Source: Ischnura elegans (lineage: Eukaryota > Arthropoda > Insecta > Odonata > Coenagrionidae). From it: DNA of 64,000 nt. The DNA is taken from positions 105,362,917 through 105,426,916 of the forward strand of contig NC_060254.1 in assembly GCF_921293095.1 (NCBI RefSeq), given 5' to 3'. The notes under the pieces were generated by a model. That model was not told where the DNA came from and ran no database searches. It saw only the letters and a program-made list of their open reading frames with translations. The position numbers and the translations under genes are program-made. Of the stretch, positions 35,561 to 47,348 are shown one piece after another. The stretch's first letter is position 1, and each line of letters opens with the position of its first letter.

Positions 35561-35805
35561 GGCCAATGAACATAAATTTGCGTAAGGCTAGGCGTTTTTT
35601 CCGTGCGTTAGTTTTAGTTTTTTGTGCCGTGGTTTTGCATTATGGATTCCATTGTGTCATGCAGGAATGTGACTGTGGCTAGGTAGGAAATTTATGATTT
35701 CCTATCGATGCCATTGTCACGTCCTTGTGTGATGCTTTGGAGCGGTGCAAATCCTCGGAAGGGTTATTTATTTGTGTATGCACTAACCCGCTCTCTCCCT
35801 AGGTC
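35196..35805 (+). repeat. ~355-bp tandem duplication including a splice acceptor
   Basis: GGGCCCTT...GGCCAATGAAC at 35200 and again at 35551 start two near-identical blocks of about 240 bp that end in the same CACTAACCCGCTCTCTCCCT and acceptor AG (35441 and 35802). Period is 351 bp at the start and 361 bp at the end because of a few indels. Both contain a hairpin TAGGAAAT...ATTTCCTA (35323-35343 and 35684-35704). Confidence 0.92.
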
Positions 35806-35823
35806 CGCAAGCCATCGCTGGAC

Positions 35824-38054
35824 ATGCTGAGAAAAGGAGAAAGAAGACACTTGGAAGAAGATGGGATGGTGCACCTCACCGAGCCGGATTCTTGCGGCTC
35901 TACAGGAGTTGCAGCAGATAAGGAGCGGTATGATCTCATAATATTCATTCAAATTTGGTTCATTTTTCCCATATAAATTTTTTAATTAACGAGTTGTTTG
36001 AGAATGTTCAATGTTACATTCATTAACGGAACTCAATTGTGCTTACACTGAACTTCTAATTTGCTCATAATGCCATTAAAATGAACAAATGAACTTAATA
36101 TCCTCCTCAATTTAGTTATTGACTAATCAGTTTGAAAATTGTACTTGGTACTTAGTAACTGGAAGTGATTTATAATTTTATGGATCTATACTAACTTAGA
36201 ATTGAATTAAAAAGTTATGAAAAAATATTTCCAATTATCTGCTTATTCATTACAAATGATATTTTCCATCATGATTTTTCACTCTGAATCAGAGTTATTT
36301 AACTTTTTGTGTTTTTGAAAGGTTACCCATTTCAAAATCAGTCCTTCATTTTTCCTATTCAAGGGAGATATAGTTCCATTGAATTGGAATCATTTTATAA
36401 AAATAAGTATTATTAATTAATAGAATATTATTTTAATTTCCTCTGCAATACGGGAAACGTTATTTTACACTCCAAGTTTTTTAAATCTAAGTCAAAGGTG
36501 AGCCTATTCACTCTGTGACGTCCATGCGCCATAAGAAAATTTATCGATTGAATCAGCCATGAGGCCGATTATCAAGCGTATTGCTTTGTCTCTTTATGAG
36601 TGTTCGTTTTTTTCCATTGCAGAGTTCGATGGATCGTATTGTGTGAGTTGACTACTCGAGGCCTCGATAAAAGCACGTGCAAAGAGATCGAAAGAATACA
36701 GCTCGTTGCCGCAAGCAGACGGTAAGATTTCATTCATTCCTCCTCCAAGTTTTGAGTTCAGTTCAGAACCAATATTTAATGATCACATAGGTACACTATG
36801 ATTTTTACATTCAGGAACCTCGATGATAAAAGTAATGATTGTGTGAGAAAAAAATATTTTCACATTTCCTACGCGAAAATATTTAATTCAACCGCATCCA
36901 AAATTAAGATTTCGCGCTTTTTTTGTAACATTCACAAAACTAAAATCCTGCGCTGAATATCAAGGCATTGATTGGTTGGCGACGACGATAGCGTTTGCTT
37001 TCATATATTTCGATTTGAAACTTCATTTCTGAGAAATTATATAATTCGAATGAAGGACAGGTGTGGGAATTGTCGTGAATCTAGCATACGTATTTACTTT
37101 GCTGTTTAATTTCCTCATTGTAATGCGGAGGTCGAGGTTTCCATATTGGCCTTGCTTTTGGTAACTCAGCATCCGTCATGCGTGCTCAAGTAATAACTTC
37201 CTCGGAGACCCAACCTGAGTGAAACATGAGATTCCGGTCATATTTTCTACCTATCTGAATTTTTCCGTGAATTATATATTCCGAGTATAAGTGACATATT
37301 TTAAAAAAAGTCGCAACAATAATGTGTCAATGGTGTCAGAAAATTGAGTATATATTTTTCATTTTTTTCGGCTGTTTTGTTTCTGATGTGATTACTTAGA
37401 CCTCTGCTTCTTTGCATGATCTTGAGAAATAATTTATGTTATTTCTTTCGTATCATTAGACTTATATATTAATTATTACATCCCACAAGAAATTATTATA
37501 ATACATCCTCCTGGATAGCATTTTATCCTCAATATGGATGCCATATTTGTAACTTCTGTTTTCGTCTTTTTAAATAATTTCATCGTGTTGATTTTTATAA
37601 TTTCATTATTGTTTTCCATTTCATAAAATAGTACATAAATTTTTGCTATCAATTTTTAGTAATACCTATGAAGTACAAGTAAGTTGTAAAAAAAGTTATA
37701 TTAATAACACATTCAACTCTTAGTAATGATTTCCTGGAAAATTTTTAATATCGCCCAATCATGTATTTAAATTTTTAAAGAATAATGAAAATACATTGAA
37801 ATATTGCCGATTTGACAAGCGTCAAATAATTTGGAATTACCCACTTTTGCATTTTTTTAATTTTAAAAATTTCTACAAGCTCAAAAAGTTAATATTTTCT
37901 AAACGTCTTCCTCGACATGATATTTCTGAGCTGAGAGTCAACTTTTTATGTCTCTCCTTTGTTGGATTATGAGATTTTTTTGTTATATTACCACAGGTCA
38001 AGCTTGTGGACAACGACAGCGATTGCTTTAGGAGACAACTGTTCAGGTCCATGA
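35824..38054 (+). CDS. Candidate three-exon small protein (86 codons), unknown
   Basis: Exons 35803-35927, 36623-36721 and 37997 onward have good acceptors (CTCTCCCTAG, TTTTTCCATTGCAG, TATATTACCACAG) and good donors (GCG|GTATGA, ACG|GTAAGA). Spliced, one frame stays open across all three: from GTC at 35803, or from the first ATG at 35824, to TGA at 38052-38054. The middle exon is 99 bp, symmetric in phase, and encodes basic, Leu/Ile-rich sequence (VRWIVLCELTTRG, KEIERIQLVAA). In the other incoming phase exon 35803 stops at 35919. I recognise no domain. Either a short protein, or the tail of a longer one whose upstream exon of matching phase I cannot identify, or a non-coding RNA with a chance open frame. 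Confidence 0.4.
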
Positions 38055-39255
38055 AATGGACACCTGAAGGTTACTGCGCCGACAACTAGGGAATTGAGGA
38101 TTTTATCGTGAAGAAATGAAGAATGAAGATAGGAAGAAAGAAGACACCAAGCCTGAAGATAGTTGTTTTTTTTTGCATTTTTTGTTGCAATTATTGTACA
38201 GGGTCTTTGTACATTTTTTATTAATGCATGTATTTTTTCCAGCTATGGTTAGGATTTGCGGCAGGAGAGTAGGGATTTTATATTGCGTCCTACCGTCGAG
38301 TAGAAATAACACAGATTAGGCAGGTCTTCGTGTATCGTGGCCACGATTCCGTATTTAGGCGTTTAATTAACTCAGGCGTATAAAGTAGCATTTAGGTAGG
38401 CAGGGCTGTATGAATGGATGAATGTGATTTTATGAATGAGTGAATGGAATGTGATTTTATGAGTGAGTGTGTGCTTGTAGTAGTAGTGGTACTAATGGTA
38501 GTGTTAGTAGCAATACTGACACTAACTCTCCCTTCCTTTCACTAAAAATCCCTCCCCACCCTCCCTCCCCCTCAAAATCCAAACTGCTCCCTCTACGTGG
38601 GGAGGGGGATAAACAGAGGAAAGTCTAATTGTCCAATCAATTGTGTATTTTAATGAATCATTTATGTCATCTCCTGCTTGAATTACAGCATTGGACTTTC
38701 CTCTGGCTAAAGCAGTATGGTATCCTAGTGCAATTTCAAATTCTGTATTTGTGATTTGTATTTAGGAGGTTTGAAGTGATAGAATGTTATCTAATTTTGC
38801 GGCTCGTGTAACTTCGTTCTGTTTATAATGTTTTCACTTTTTTATTATTTTAGCTGATTTTATCCACCAATTTTTGGTACTTTTTTTTATATTACCTCAT
38901 TACTATGATATGGTGAATAAGTATTACTGTGTTCATTTAAGGAATTAAAGTAATATAAAAATTATTTTCTGTATTCATTCATTTTCACTGCTCTTGATAA
39001 TGTTGTGTTGTGTGATGGTATATTCTATAAAATTAAATATTAACTTGTATTCCCATTTAAGCATATTTTTTGTAAAATACGTTTTTGTTCCTCCTTTTCG
39101 TTGGTATTGGGTATCTTTTGTTAAATGCATGATTCAACTGTCTCTACACGCTAAAATATGGCAATAATTTTTCTATTACCTTTGTGCATATTATTTTTTG
39201 TAAGTATAAGTAGAATTAGCTTGAATTAATAAAAATTTGAAGTACTGCTCTTTCT
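38055..39255 (+). other. Candidate 3' untranslated region
   Basis: AT-rich tail after the 38052 stop with more GAAGAATGAAGA words at 38110-38160, a small tandem repeat of GAATGTGATTTTATGA at about 38420-38465, and the polyadenylation signal AATAAA at 39228-39233. Confidence 0.3.
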
Positions 39256-41317
39256 GAATCCCTTTTTTGTTAGGCTTTTCTTCGATGCTGTTATTATGTG
39301 CCCAGTCAGAGTTTCTAACCTGCCATCCATGTTGACGGCTTCCGCTGAGAGTATCAATATTGTAAGATTATGTTTGTCTCATTTACTGGTGAAAATTTAT
39401 AATTGTATTTTTACTCCTGGTTTTCATTTTAGTTACACTAACACTACACAGTAGAAGTTAGAATATTGTTGACCTCATAATGTGGGTCCAAATGTAAAAT
39501 TTTGCATGGGTTTTGCATGCTGAAAAATTTCGAGATTGAAAAACTTCTGAATACCTAGGTGAAAATGACACAACCGCGGTTAAAGGTCTTGAGAAAATTA
39601 ATACACTACTTTTTAATCAAAGAGGACTACCGTGGCCCTAATGAGGACTCAGGGGTTGTCACCACCTGATGTGAAAGGGATGGCATAAGCAGCATGGTTG
39701 CTAAGATGTCCAAGTTTCCAAGTGTGCTCAAGTCAACATACCGATATTGTCAACTTGTGATCGCCAGAGTTCATGCGTGCAGCAAATGTTTATGATGTTT
39801 AATTTGCTCTACCTGGGTAGCCGAACTGACTTACCATAGGCTTTTTGCTTGGAAAAGTTATTCACGAGGTCTGCGATCACCCAGTTCACCACCAACGGCT
39901 ATACGGAGGTCATTTGTTATTGACGCATGAGGTGAAGTATCTGGACAAGCAAGGTGTCAACCCTAGTCTTAGAAGTATGAGTCAATGAAGTAGTATGTGA
40001 TTAACTTTAGTGAAACTTCTTTTTCTTTGACCTCCTAAAATCCCTGATTTTCCAATGACTGTGATCTAAGGACAATTGAATGACTATATGATATGCAGGT
40101 ATGGATTTTTATGCAGCGGTTTCACCTTTTTTCACATTTCACCTTTCTTACGCGCTGCAGTGCTTTCACTCCTAATTCGGCATTTGGGATTTTTCATAAA
40201 ATGAATTGATGAATGAAGGATCTGATCCTTAAATCAATATTCCTATATCTGAAAGTCATAATTTAAGGTAAAAAAATCACAAATTTTTGCCTCGAATATT
40301 AGAAAGAGGATCTTCTGTTTGTCCTCTGTGTTGCCACCCATCGCGAATTTAAATGGGTTTACTAAAGTCGCCACTCACGTCGCTGACGGACATATACATC
40401 CGAGTTTGATGGGGAAATAAAGAGTAATTAGGAGCATCCACTGAATTTTACATTCATGATGATGTGATTTATCAAATAGTGCAACTACAGAGTGATAAAC
40501 TTTTTGAAATAAAGACACTTAATTTCCATACGTTTTGCTTTGGGGGCTATATATTTTTTTAATTCATCACTATTCCTCTTGTTATTAGTGCTTTATATTT
40601 TTGCTATATAAATATATATATGCATGCTGGGTGGGGTATACATACTCTTATAGGACTACGTTTATCTATATATGACTCAAGATAAGAAAATAAGCATAGG
40701 ATTCTATGCGGTAGTTTTTTATGTGCTCATGTATTGGCATTTTTAATTGAGGTATATTTAACTAAAAATCACCGTTTGACAGACTTAAGATAATTAACTT
40801 AAATTCAATCTTAGAAAGCGCTTACTATTCTATTTGAGAGTAAACTAAAAATACAGGCGGAGTAATCTAAGGTAATGTGAGGACTGTAAATAATGCATAT
40901 GTTTCGATAGAGAGGATCTTTAATTCGCTTTTCAATTTCTTTTTATCAGAATGTCGACTTTAGCTCTTAATTTGATTGAAGAAAAGACAATTGTAGCCTT
41001 ACCTAACCTTGTAACCTTACCTTACCTAGCCTTGTACCTTAAGGTAGTGTTCTCGCATTATATTGCAATACATAGTCATTAATTTCATTAAACTTCAGGT
41101 TTAAACTAAAGAAACAGAATTTTGAGCTGATACCCTCAATGGCCAACGTTCAACTTGGTAAGCCTGGAGATGAATTTTAAGGAATATAAGCGGATGTGAA
41201 CATTAGGAACAACAGTGTTATGTGGTTACAAGATAATAAATGAACCAGAATATATACCCACTATATACAATGTGTAAAATATTTACAATGTACATATACA
41301 ATACTAGCTGATCAAGC
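39256..41317. other. Unassigned region
   Basis: No gene recognised. ACCTTACCT words cluster near 41000-41045 but do not form a telomeric array. Confidence 0.3.
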
Positions 41318-41622
41318 CAGTGGCATAGAGAGGGAGGGGGGTTTGGGGGATAACCCCCCCCCCAGAGCTCAGAGAAATTTTTAAGTTTAATCCGGTTTAC
41401 TTAATTGGATTGATATTATCAATAGAATAGCATAGGGATTAATAAAGTACCCCTCACAATGCCGTAAAACTTACCATTTTGAACCATTTATTTTAAAAAT
41501 CCGCAAATTACTAATCTCACACCTACCGCTTATCCTGGAGGGTATTCAACACCCCCACACACCTCAGTATTATTTGCACCTAAACCCTCCCCCTCCTGTC
41601 TTAATTCCTGGATGCTCCCCTG
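41318..41622 (+). mobile_element. hAT-type MITE, family 1
   Basis: About 305 bp, starting CAGTGGCATAGAG and ending GATGCTCCCCTG. It shares order and sequence with 42391-42689 and with the host of the 61.5-kb nested element: a G-rich head, an internal CCATTTTGAACCAT word and a C-rich tail with CCTTAATTC. A putative 8-bp target duplication matches only 5 of 8. Confidence 0.75.
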
Positions 41623-41654
41623 CATCTCGCAACAGGGCAAGCAAAGGTGTTAGA

Positions 41655-42005
41655 AGATTAAAAGCAACCTGTATGTCTTTTTTGAAGGGTTATTCGAAAT
41701 TGTTACTTTAGGCGGTTTTCAGATGTCAGTGCAGTTTCAAGGAACAAATTCACTAAATAGATAATATAGGAGCATCATATATTTTTCAATTTTATAAGCA
41801 GTGAAAATTTCATCTTCCATATTTATTTCTTACAAAATTGCTATTTTCATTAACTGTTATCTGGTTTTTAAGATCCAGAATAGAAACAAAATCCATTTCC
41901 CAGCATGCATTTTCCTAAATTTTTCCGGGGGAGGAAGGGCTCGAGTCCACCCGGTAAGGGGAGCCCTTGGCGAGGGCCCCCAACCACCCCTGACCGCCCC
42001 TACAA
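41655..42005 (+). repeat. Dispersed repeat X, copy 1
   Basis: Shares TTTTTGAAGGGTTATTC, AGTGCAGTTT.AAGGAA, AAGCAGTG.AA and the closing GAGGGCCCCC with 51240-51580 and, truncated, with 50770-50990. Confidence 0.75.
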
Positions 42006-42040
42006 GGAGGGAATAGAAGAGTGGGCCTTAGGATAACCTC

Positions 42041-42065
42041 CTGTAGCTGTAGCTGTAGCTGTAGT
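42041..42065 (+). repeat. (GTAGCT)n microsatellite
   Basis: Four perfect or near-perfect GTAGCT hexamers followed by a G run. Confidence 0.85.
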
Positions 42066-42390
42066 GGGGGGTCCGAACAAAATTATAATTTATCTAGTGT
42101 AAAATTGATATACCACAGTTGGGGTCTATATCCTACCTACACCCTGTCCCCTCTCTGGATCTGCCGCTGACTGTGATCCCCTCTCCCATTCATCCGCCCT
42201 TCCCGGCAAAAACTAATAGCTTCAAGAAGTGCATGTGTAAGTCTTGGAATGGGGTACGATAGAATCATCTATTTCGTGGTGGGGAGATTGTTTCAAAGGC
42301 TCTCCTTGAAAGTTACAGCCGTGAAAGTGGAAACCATTGGTTGTAGCCAGTGCTGAGGAAGGGTAACAAGGTCCAAGCTGCCCCCTTATG

Positions 42391-42689
42391 CAGTGGCGCA
42401 GCGAGGGGGGGTTTTGTGGGATAAAACCCCCCCTAGAGCTCAGACATATATTTAAGTTAAATCCATTTTACGTAATTAGATTAGGATTACTTATAGAATA
42501 GTGTTAGGATTAATCAAACATCCCTCAGAAAACTGTAGACCTCACCATTTTGAACCATAATTCTAATAATGTTTCTGGAGGAGGGCCCCGGCAAATCCTG
42601 CTTACCCTGGCGGGTATGCAATACCCCCACACCCCTAAGTGTTAGTTGTGCCTAACCCCCCCCAGCCTTAATTCTTAGCAGCGACCCTG
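42391..42689 (+). mobile_element. hAT-type MITE, family 1
   Basis: 299 bp, starting CAGTGGCGCAGCGAGG and ending CAGCGACCCTG. Flanks CCCTTATG and CCTTTATT agree at 6 of 8 positions, consistent with an eroded hAT target duplication. Confidence 0.8.
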
Positions 42690-43023
42690 CCTTTATTAAC
42701 TTCTGAGATATCAAGTGAATCCTTTCACCAAGAAAAGTCCGAATATACCCCATCAAATTAGGATTTAAAAAATTAAAAAATAGTTCTGCTACGGCCTAAG
42801 AGAATGATTTTTTTCTCCTGAAAGTGTTGCAGCTTTTTAAACTATTTGTTATCTTGGTAAATTCATTATTATGAAGATTGTCTTATTTCAATAGCCGCTT
42901 AAAATTTCTATTAGATGCAGCAACTGTGACGTAACATTTGAGTTTCACATACCCTTGGTCATGAATTAGTAATCCTGTTTTTTCTATGATATGTGAACAT
43001 AAAAACTGAAATCGCAGGTTGCC

Positions 43024-44244
43024 CAAGGCCGTGGCCAGGGAGATCGAGGGGGATATATCCCCCCCGAAATGAAAACAAAAAAATTAAACAGATATTACCG
43101 ACTTTATGCTTGCTTGGTGCTCACACGACAATATTATTGCGGAGCAGTGGCATGTAGTAGTGAGTAGTGATACTACTTAGTATAACTTCTCACTACTAAA
43201 TGTCACTAGATAGGATGTACTACGCCAACTAAGGAAGCAACGAAACTTCGGAGTCGTGCTCGAGCTGTATTCAGGAATATTGGATAGGCTTAGAGATTTT
43301 TCTCGATGTTTCGTGGTGCCGCGTCTACGAAATAAATAAGCACGCCTTCAAGCACGGAGAGGCAGTTCCGTCTTGGAAAGTGATCCAATGCGACTTCAGT
43401 CAATAATTATGTAAGCGAAGTTGTAGGTGCAGTGCGTGTAGTTGCAGTGAAGTGTGCGAAATAATAGTCCTGTGAATTATAAGAGAGATGAGTGAGTTAT
43501 GATTTTTTATGTTTTTATGTGAGTTTTGATGAGTCCGTACTAAGTGAAACTTGCGAAGTATAATATGCCTATCAATTTATCAATATCAAGCTGTTTAATA
43601 TACGAATCGGTAGGTATTTCAATTTGGCATTGTATTTTTAGGGCACTGTATTAAATGAAACAAGCCGTTTCGGAGATAGAAAAGTTTGAAAAAAGGATCA
43701 CGAACCTTTAGTGGCAGGTACATTTGAAGGTATGTAGATATTTGTGTTTGGATTTGTTAACTACCGAGCGGGCGCGCCTGATATTTTTACACGACCGGGC
43801 GCGTGGCGTACTTTGTCCACGATAGATGCATTTATATGGTAACTCTCGACTATTGTTAAAATTTATCTTTATTTGTAGAAATTAGTTCAGGCTAGTACAT
43901 TTATAGGTGATATTAAAGGGCACGCAGATGCTAGAGGTGGTACACCCTCGGTCGCGCGGCGTACTTTATACGTCACGGGTGTCGGGTTCCTCTTGCCGAT
44001 CTGAAAACATTTTTCTACAATAATTTGTACATACTTAAAAAAATCACGCTGCAGATAGTGAAAATTACATTGTATGAATACACGAGACCATTCAAGAAAA
44101 GCGAAGCACGATGTACACGGTATTTATAATAAATACGTATATAGTTAACCGTATACGCTATTTTATTTATCTAATTTAAATAATTTCATGTTTGTCTACT
44201 ATTCCATGAAACCCTCCCGAAAATATTTCCTGGCTACGGCCTTG
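43024..44244. mobile_element. Non-autonomous hAT element with perfect 8-bp target duplication
   Basis: Terminal inverted repeat CAAGGCCGTGGCCAGG at the left, CCTGGCTACGGCCTTG at the right (one mismatch), flanked by the perfect direct repeat AGGTTGCC (43016-43023 and 44245-44252). The 8-bp duplication and CA/TG ends define hAT. The 1.2-kb interior has no transposase. It holds two related GC-rich words (CGCGTGGCGTACTTTG near 43801, CGCGCGGCGTACTTTA near 43954) on an AT-rich background. Confidence 0.93.
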
Positions 44245-44268
44245 AGGTTGCCTGTAATGATTTGGAGT

Positions 44269-44426
44269 CATTGGCGGATCCAGAGGGGGGCACTGCCCCC
44301 CCCCCCCTCATGACCCTCAAAAATATGAAAGATTTTTAATACGGTCCCATTATCATGCGTTCGTTTTGTATTACGAGGTATCCTTGTGACCTCCTCCCCA
44401 AGAAAGAAATCCTGGATCCGCCCCTG
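44269..44426. mobile_element. hAT-type MITE, family 2, 158 bp
   Basis: Starts CATTGGCGGATCCAG, ends CTGGATCCGCCCCTG, and is flanked by a perfect 8-bp duplication TTTGGAGT (44261-44268 and 44427-44434). A second copy of the family lies at 56416-56609. It starts only 24 bp after the end of the previous hAT element. Confidence 0.93.
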
Positions 44427-44434
44427 TTTGGAGT

Positions 44435-45035
44435 TAATTAGAACTGTATCATGCTCTCCAGCACTTATAAGCCTATAGGCGGCTTGGGATTCCGACCTCG
44501 AGATAGCCTACGACCGAATTTCAAAAAACGTCACGCAAATGTTGGTGCTATTTTTTGGCACATTGCCTCAACTTTCAATTGATATAGTATCGAAAGTAAT
44601 AACGCGACGACCGCTAGCGTGATTAAGAATACCCTTAGATTTATATTTCAATGTGTTCGAAAAATCGGCGAGGAGAAAAACCTGGTTTATCGTAAACTTA
44701 GACCATATAAGCGAGTAGACCCACCGTTAGGGCGGAACGCTGTGGCCAACATCGCGCAGTGGGAAAGTGAGGGGGATAAGGGAGCGTGACGTCACGGCTG
44801 GGAATGCAGAAGATATACTGTATATGCGCTTGAGATATTTTAACGCTCATCCGCTGCAAAGTCGCTGAAAAGTGAAGATACTGGGCGGGCAAAATGATTA
44901 TAGACTTAAAAAAGATATTTTTGCGATGAACTAAGGCATCTTAGAGCCTTGACTGTGTGCAAAATGTTACATAAACCAAGATTAAGCAAGATGCGATTGT
45001 ATTAAATACATTGATTAAGAATGTCATATGTAAAC
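44435..45035. other. Unassigned region
   Basis: No gene recognised. Confidence 0.3.
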
Positions 45036-45120
45036 ATGTGCGTACCCAGCGATGGGCAGGGGCGGGCAGCTGCCCCCCTAGAAGCAAAAATTCTTAAGTA
45101 TAATCTACTGAATTGAAACG
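45036..45120 (+). mobile_element. Left part of a hAT-type MITE, family 3
   Basis: GCGTACCCAGCGATGGGCAGG and the following C-rich and AACTGAAAC-like words match the left half of the complete copy at 49823-50133. The right half is missing or displaced by the sequence that follows. Confidence 0.6.
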
Positions 45121-45189
45121 AAAGTATTCGACAAAATAACATTCAAATTCGATATTTGAGAAATCTGCTATTCGACCCATCTCTAATAG

Positions 45190-45535
45190 TAACGCCAGAA
45201 ATATACGACTTAATGTTTCTTGACCAGGGAGACAAATGATGGAATTGTCTATCAGAGATTTTTCTATGCCAACAAATGAATGCCATAAATGTATTTCTGG
45301 CACCTTGCCCCTTGGGAGCTGGTACATACCTCTGCCCCTCCTCATACATTACGTCTCTTTGTGGCAATCGAAAAAAAACCTATGCCCCCAGGAGAGTTTT
45401 AAACCAGGAAAGAAGGGAGCCCAAATAACCTCGGAGTCCTAGATAATGTGGAGTCCCTGCTGAGATGGTCTCTTGGGACTCAGTCCAGCAGTCATGCTAA
45501 GGAGAGAACTCAGCCCTCCCAAAAAGGTTAAATTC
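45190..45535 (-). repeat. Diverged piggyBac-type MITE relative
   Basis: On the minus strand the segment with CTCAGTCC.ACAGTCATGCTAAGG and the one with TTTCTGGC...GGTCAAGAAAC match the 31761-32343 element in the same order. It ends at AAAAAGGTTAA near 45532, keeping a TTAA edge. Confidence 0.6.
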
Positions 45536-47348
45536 TCCCAATAAATCAGCTTTATTTCATCATGAAATTCATTTGTTACTCATTTATATTTATGTACTTC
45601 ATTTGCGGAACCTTACATAGCCAATATTAATGGAAGCTAGATTTTATGATTTAAATACTGGTTTCTTTGAATATGTGGAACGAATTGGAATAGTGATGAA
45701 GTAACTATGAGTTGAATAATTTTAAAAGAAGTAATTTATATTATTTCATCTTAATTTGAAGCGATTCCATCGTGCCTAGCTGTCATGTCGTATAAATTTT
45801 GCTCTATTTATGTTAATATGATTTATCATGTTATGTATCATCATTCTTTACCGTTATAATATCGGTACACACTTATGCCTCTTTGGAAAAGTAAGAGAGT
45901 ATTTGGTCGCCTCTCTCCTCCTCCCTAGGTTCCTCACTCTCTCCCCAATGGCTCAGCCAAGAGCGAGGAGATGCAGCAGTGAGTTCATTCAGCTGAGGGA
46001 GAAGCTTCAGATATGCTCAATGAAAGTTTTTCAAGCTGTCTCTCTCTCTCTCATGCAATCACTCTCCTTCTACTGAATGTAAAAAGTGGCCGTGTAGTGT
46101 AGACACGGAGGCAGAAATTTGCTTGGGATAGTTGGTGCTTTTTTGGTAAGGGGTTAGCCTATACTGATATTTCTCGATGACAATTATGTACTTTCAAATC
46201 AATGAATGAAATGCAAGTTTGATAAAAATTCCTGTGTCATTCCCATCCCCCCTGTCAGCCTGGGATCAATAGATAAAAGGTCTTTGAGCTGTACTTGGGT
46301 GATATAGGGGTCCTTCTTTTGCACAGAAAAGAAGAATAAAACAATCTCCCTTCAATGCATTGGGGGAGAAAATATTGATATCTTTTTTTTTAGCTATACC
46401 ATACAACCAATGGAATTGATAAAGAAAATATGACTGATATTGATTAGCATGTAAATGCAAGTCCATCAATGCATTCACATCATTGTCTACTCTGGCAAAA
46501 CAATAGATGACTAATCTGAAAAATTTTCCTGCTCATAAATTAATGTTGATGTAAGCACAAAATATTTTACTGGTAATATGTGCTTTAATTAATAATTTTC
46601 TTCAGGAATAAGAGCAAACACACATCAATCCTAGAGATATTTGTCAATAAATTCAATGCCAAGTTTAGGGTCTATAGGGATTATTTCGTGCAAAATAACT
46701 ACGCCTTATGTAACAATGAACAACTATCAATTTATTGTGTCAGCAATACAATTGAGTTGCACTGAGAGAATCGGCGAACCGCGATGGCCGCTGTTTCAGT
46801 CCAGTTCCGCGCTACGGCAGGCAGGTCTCACTCCCATAGGCTCAGGGATGCTACTCCCGGAGAAGGGTGCCAAATCCCCAGGGTACCATTACCCTGCCGG
46901 CGCCAAGGGTCCTTCACCTGTCTCCCTCCAGGCGGACTGTCTTTCGTGGTAGCGTAAATGATTTGAACGCTACACCTAGCACATGGAAACCACAATTAGA
47001 CAAGGGACTATATTCGGAGAAATACAGTACTAAAATTTTTGAACCTCTTTTCTGACCAAAAAACTAATTACCATTCAATCATGGACACTTTCAAATAATA
47101 TCTAGCAATAAGACTTCATACCTGCTTCTCCATCTTTCACATTTCAGACCTATGTATTCAATTTATTCAGACAGGAATGATGTACCACTATAAATTGAAT
47201 CGTATTCTCAGGAGCCATGTGCCAGTAACAGTGTCGTGTAAGCAATACTTAGGTGTAGGTAGTATGTTGCTATAGGTAGTATGTCATGTTTCTTTTTAAA
47301 AGAGAAAATAATTTTGAATTCAATTCTTTCAGCACAGTTAGCAAGAAA
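45536..47348. other. Unassigned region
   Basis: No gene recognised. 45828-46076 is an 82-codon open frame containing a good acceptor (CTCCTCCCTAG near 45929) and an ATG (MAQPRARR); it might be an exon, with low support. 46740-46960 is GC-rich with open frames but no match. Confidence 0.3.

Noticed and set aside
40990-41045. Insect telomeric repeat (CCTAA)n
   Set aside because: Only scattered CCTTACCT words; no tandem array of the pentamer.
46641-47055. GC-rich open frames near 46.7-47.0 kb as a gene
   Set aside because: No motif, no conserved composition, no usable splice context.
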